From: Flavipsychrobacter stenotrophus
Lineage (GTDB): Bacteria; Bacteroidota; Bacteroidia; Chitinophagales; Chitinophagaceae
NCBI GenBank assembly: GCA_947379685.1
Contig: CANCOG010000192.1
Coordinates: 1 to 8,763 of the forward strand
Direction of reading: 5' to 3'
DNA length: 8,763 nt
In this document: positions 7,537 through 8,763 of the stretch, in pieces
Layout: each line of letters opens with the position of its first letter
Numbering within the stretch: position 1 is the stretch's first letter
The notes under the pieces: generated by a model
What the model saw: the letters and a program-made list of their open reading frames with translations, nothing else
Told to the model about the DNA's origin: nothing
Databases searched by the model: none
Position numbers and translations under genes: made by a program

Positions 7537-7567
7537 TAACATTAATTACTAAACATTCAAATTGATT

Positions 7568-8763
7568 ATGAAAAAAGCTTTTTTTATTGCACTTTTATTA
7601 AGTGCTTTCGCGCCCTTTCTAAATGCAAACGGGCAGATTATTAATACGATAGCGGGGATACCGACCCATTCTACATCTACTACTTACCCGATGGGCGACG
7701 GAGGGACTGCCACGGATGCATCGTTAAATTCACCTATGGGCCTGGCGGCGGATGGCAGCGGCAATATTTACGTTTCTGACTTCAACAACTCAAGGATCCG
7801 CATGATTACCCCTACCGGCACCATCACCACATTCGCGAGCACCCCCCTAAACCACCCTATAGGTATAGCATTCAATTCATCGACCGGCGACCTATACGTT
7901 GCAGATCGTGACAGTCATAAAATCAGGAAAATAACAAGTAGTGGCACTGTCTCTACAGTTGCTGGTACTGGCGCATCCGGATTTAGTGGTGACGGCGGTG
8001 ACGCGACAGCCGCTAAGTTGAACTGGCCCTGGGGAATAGCAGTTAACGCAAGTGGAGACATTTTCATTTCAGACTATAATAACCAGCGAATCAGAATGAT
8101 TGATCATACCAATCAGCATATATCCACCATTGCTGGTGACGGTTCGGCAGGATATGGTGGCGATGGAGGTGATGCCACTGCTGCTCAACTATGGGAGCCC
8201 CGGGGAGTTGCCGTTGATGCCAGTAACAATGTATACGTTGCCGACTTCCATAACCACCGTGTAAGGATTATCACAAACCTCTCTGGAACGCCCCAAATTA
8301 GTACTTACGCAGGCGGTTCAACCTCCGGAAATACAGGAGACGGCGGCTACCCAAGTGCAGCATTACTTAATAATCCTACCAACATATTTATTGATGCAAG
8401 TGCTAATATATATATCGCAGATGCCGGAAACAGAAAAATAAGAAAGGTAAATAATCATTTTGCGACTGTTGATCCAGATAAAATATTCACGTTTGCTTAT
8501 TCCGGCACTTCTGGGTTTAGTGGCGACGGAGGTCCTGCTACAAATGCAAACGCTACAGGTGTTACCGCAATCTGCTATGCAAATAGCTGCATTTATGCTT
8601 CCGATGCTGGCAACCATATCGTGCGTAAAGCTACGGCCAATTTAGGGATTAGTGGGGCTTCAACCGTATGTGTAGGCTCTACTTTGACATTATCCGATGC
8701 GGCAAGCCCTGCGACGACTCCATGGTCAAGCAGCAATTCACTTGTTGCAACAATCGATGCATC
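7568..8763 (+). CDS. Secreted NHL-repeat protein with Ig-like domain, 5' part only
   Basis: The frame is open from the ATG at 7568 to the window end (398 complete codons), so the gene continues beyond it. Residues 1 to ~22 are a signal peptide (MKKAFFIALLLSAFAPFLNA). Six NHL-like blades follow, with cores near 52-80, 94-122, 151-178, 208-235, 266-294 and 328-355. Each carries a pattern like GIAVNASGDIFISDYNNQRI ending in R-[IV]-R/K, and most are preceded by an AGxGxxGxxGDGGxAT linker. Six blades would make a closed propeller. From residue ~360 (ISGASTVCVGSTLTL) a bacterial Ig-like domain begins. By analogy a C-terminal sorting domain may lie outside the window, but that is not seen. It was chosen as a real gene because of the signal peptide, the regular repeats and the absence of stops over 1.2 kb. 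The function is unknown; it is a probable surface or secreted binding protein. It resembles the NHL gene ending at 655. Confidence 0.9.
   Translation, partial: MKKAFFIALLLSAFAPFLNANGQIINTIAGIPTHSTSTTYPMGDGGTATDASLNSPMGLAADGSGNIYVSDFNNSRIRMITPTGTITTFASTPLNHPIGIAFNSSTGDLYVADRDSHKIRKITSSGTVSTVAGTGASGFSGDGGDATAAKLNWPWGIAVNASGDIFISDYNNQRIRMIDHTNQHISTIAGDGSAGYGGDGGDATAAQLWEPRGVAVDASNNVYVADFHNHRVRIITNLSGTPQISTYAGGSTSGNTGDGGYPSAALLNNPTNIFIDASANIYIADAGNRKIRKVNNHFATVDPDKIFTFAYSGTSGFSGDGGPATNANATGVTAICYANSCIYASDAGNHIVRKATANLGISGASTVCVGSTLTLSDAASPATTPWSSSNSLVATIDA

Larger units (their letters stand above)
6937..7567. other. Intergenic region of two different base compositions
   Basis: No convincing intact gene lies here. 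From about 6937 to 7260 the DNA is moderately G+C-rich, has several scattered copies of TGCCGG/GCCGG, holds the interrupted minus-strand frame and ends in a run of nine C followed by a short imperfect dyad (GGGCT at 7255-7259 with AGCCC). From about 7300 to 7567 it is strongly AT-rich and carries two inverted repeats and the probable promoter of the NHL gene to the right. The break in composition suggests that the left half may be a separate repeat or remnant. No tRNA, rRNA or riboswitch is apparent. Confidence 0.6.

Noticed and set aside
7401..7543. 12-bp direct repeat ATTTTTAACATT at 7401-7412 and 7532-7543
   Set aside because: It is low-complexity sequence in very AT-rich DNA, so chance is a sufficient explanation.
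7568..8620. Regular repeats resembling a CRISPR array
   Set aside because: The repeats are degenerate, codon-phased and encode NHL blades; there are no identical short repeats with unique spacers.
8363..8645. Short frames within the second NHL gene (one + strand, one - strand)
   Set aside because: They are shadows of the continuous NHL-repeat frame, which has a signal peptide and regular blades.

Overview
The window looks like chromosomal DNA from a Bacteroidota bacterium, probably near Chitinophagaceae; the genus cannot be fixed from sequence alone. The signs are a C-terminal domain typical of type IX secretion cargo, a LytS-type sensor kinase with a 'two-component regulator propeller' ectodomain paired with a LytTR response regulator, no Shine-Dalgarno sequence before genes, and a Bacteroidota-style -7 box (TACCTTTG) in front of fusA.

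Layout. Bases 2-655 (+) are the 3' end of a secreted NHL-repeat protein with a C-terminal sorting domain. A hairpin at 680-711 separates it from the convergent fusA (736-2877, -), a complete elongation factor G with its own promoter. From about 3093 a two-gene operon runs on the + strand: a 1020-residue sensor histidine kinase (3093-6155), probably starting at TTG, and a LytTR response regulator (6148-6876) that overlaps it by 8 nt. A terminator at 6908-6936 closes the operon.

The 690-bp gap 6877-7567 has two halves. The first half (to about 7260) is richer in G+C and holds an interrupted minus-strand reading frame, whose only breaks are two TGA codons, and a run of nine C. The second half is very AT-rich and carries two inverted repeats, one of them a perfect 26-bp palindrome. 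It is the likely control region of a second secreted NHL-repeat protein (7568 to the window end, +). That gene has a signal peptide, six NHL-like blades and the start of an Ig-like domain, and it runs off the window.

How the parts fit. The kinase should sense a periplasmic signal, phosphorylate itself on His822, and pass the phosphate to Asp58 of the regulator, which binds DNA through its LytTR domain. The two NHL proteins look like exported surface or secreted proteins. No direct evidence ties them to the two-component system beyond proximity. fusA is a housekeeping gene that appears without its usual str-operon neighbours. I did not find a clearly new multi-gene system. The most unusual items are the palindrome upstream of the second NHL gene, the TGA-interrupted small frame, and the kinase ectodomain, in which only two canonical propeller motifs can be recognised.
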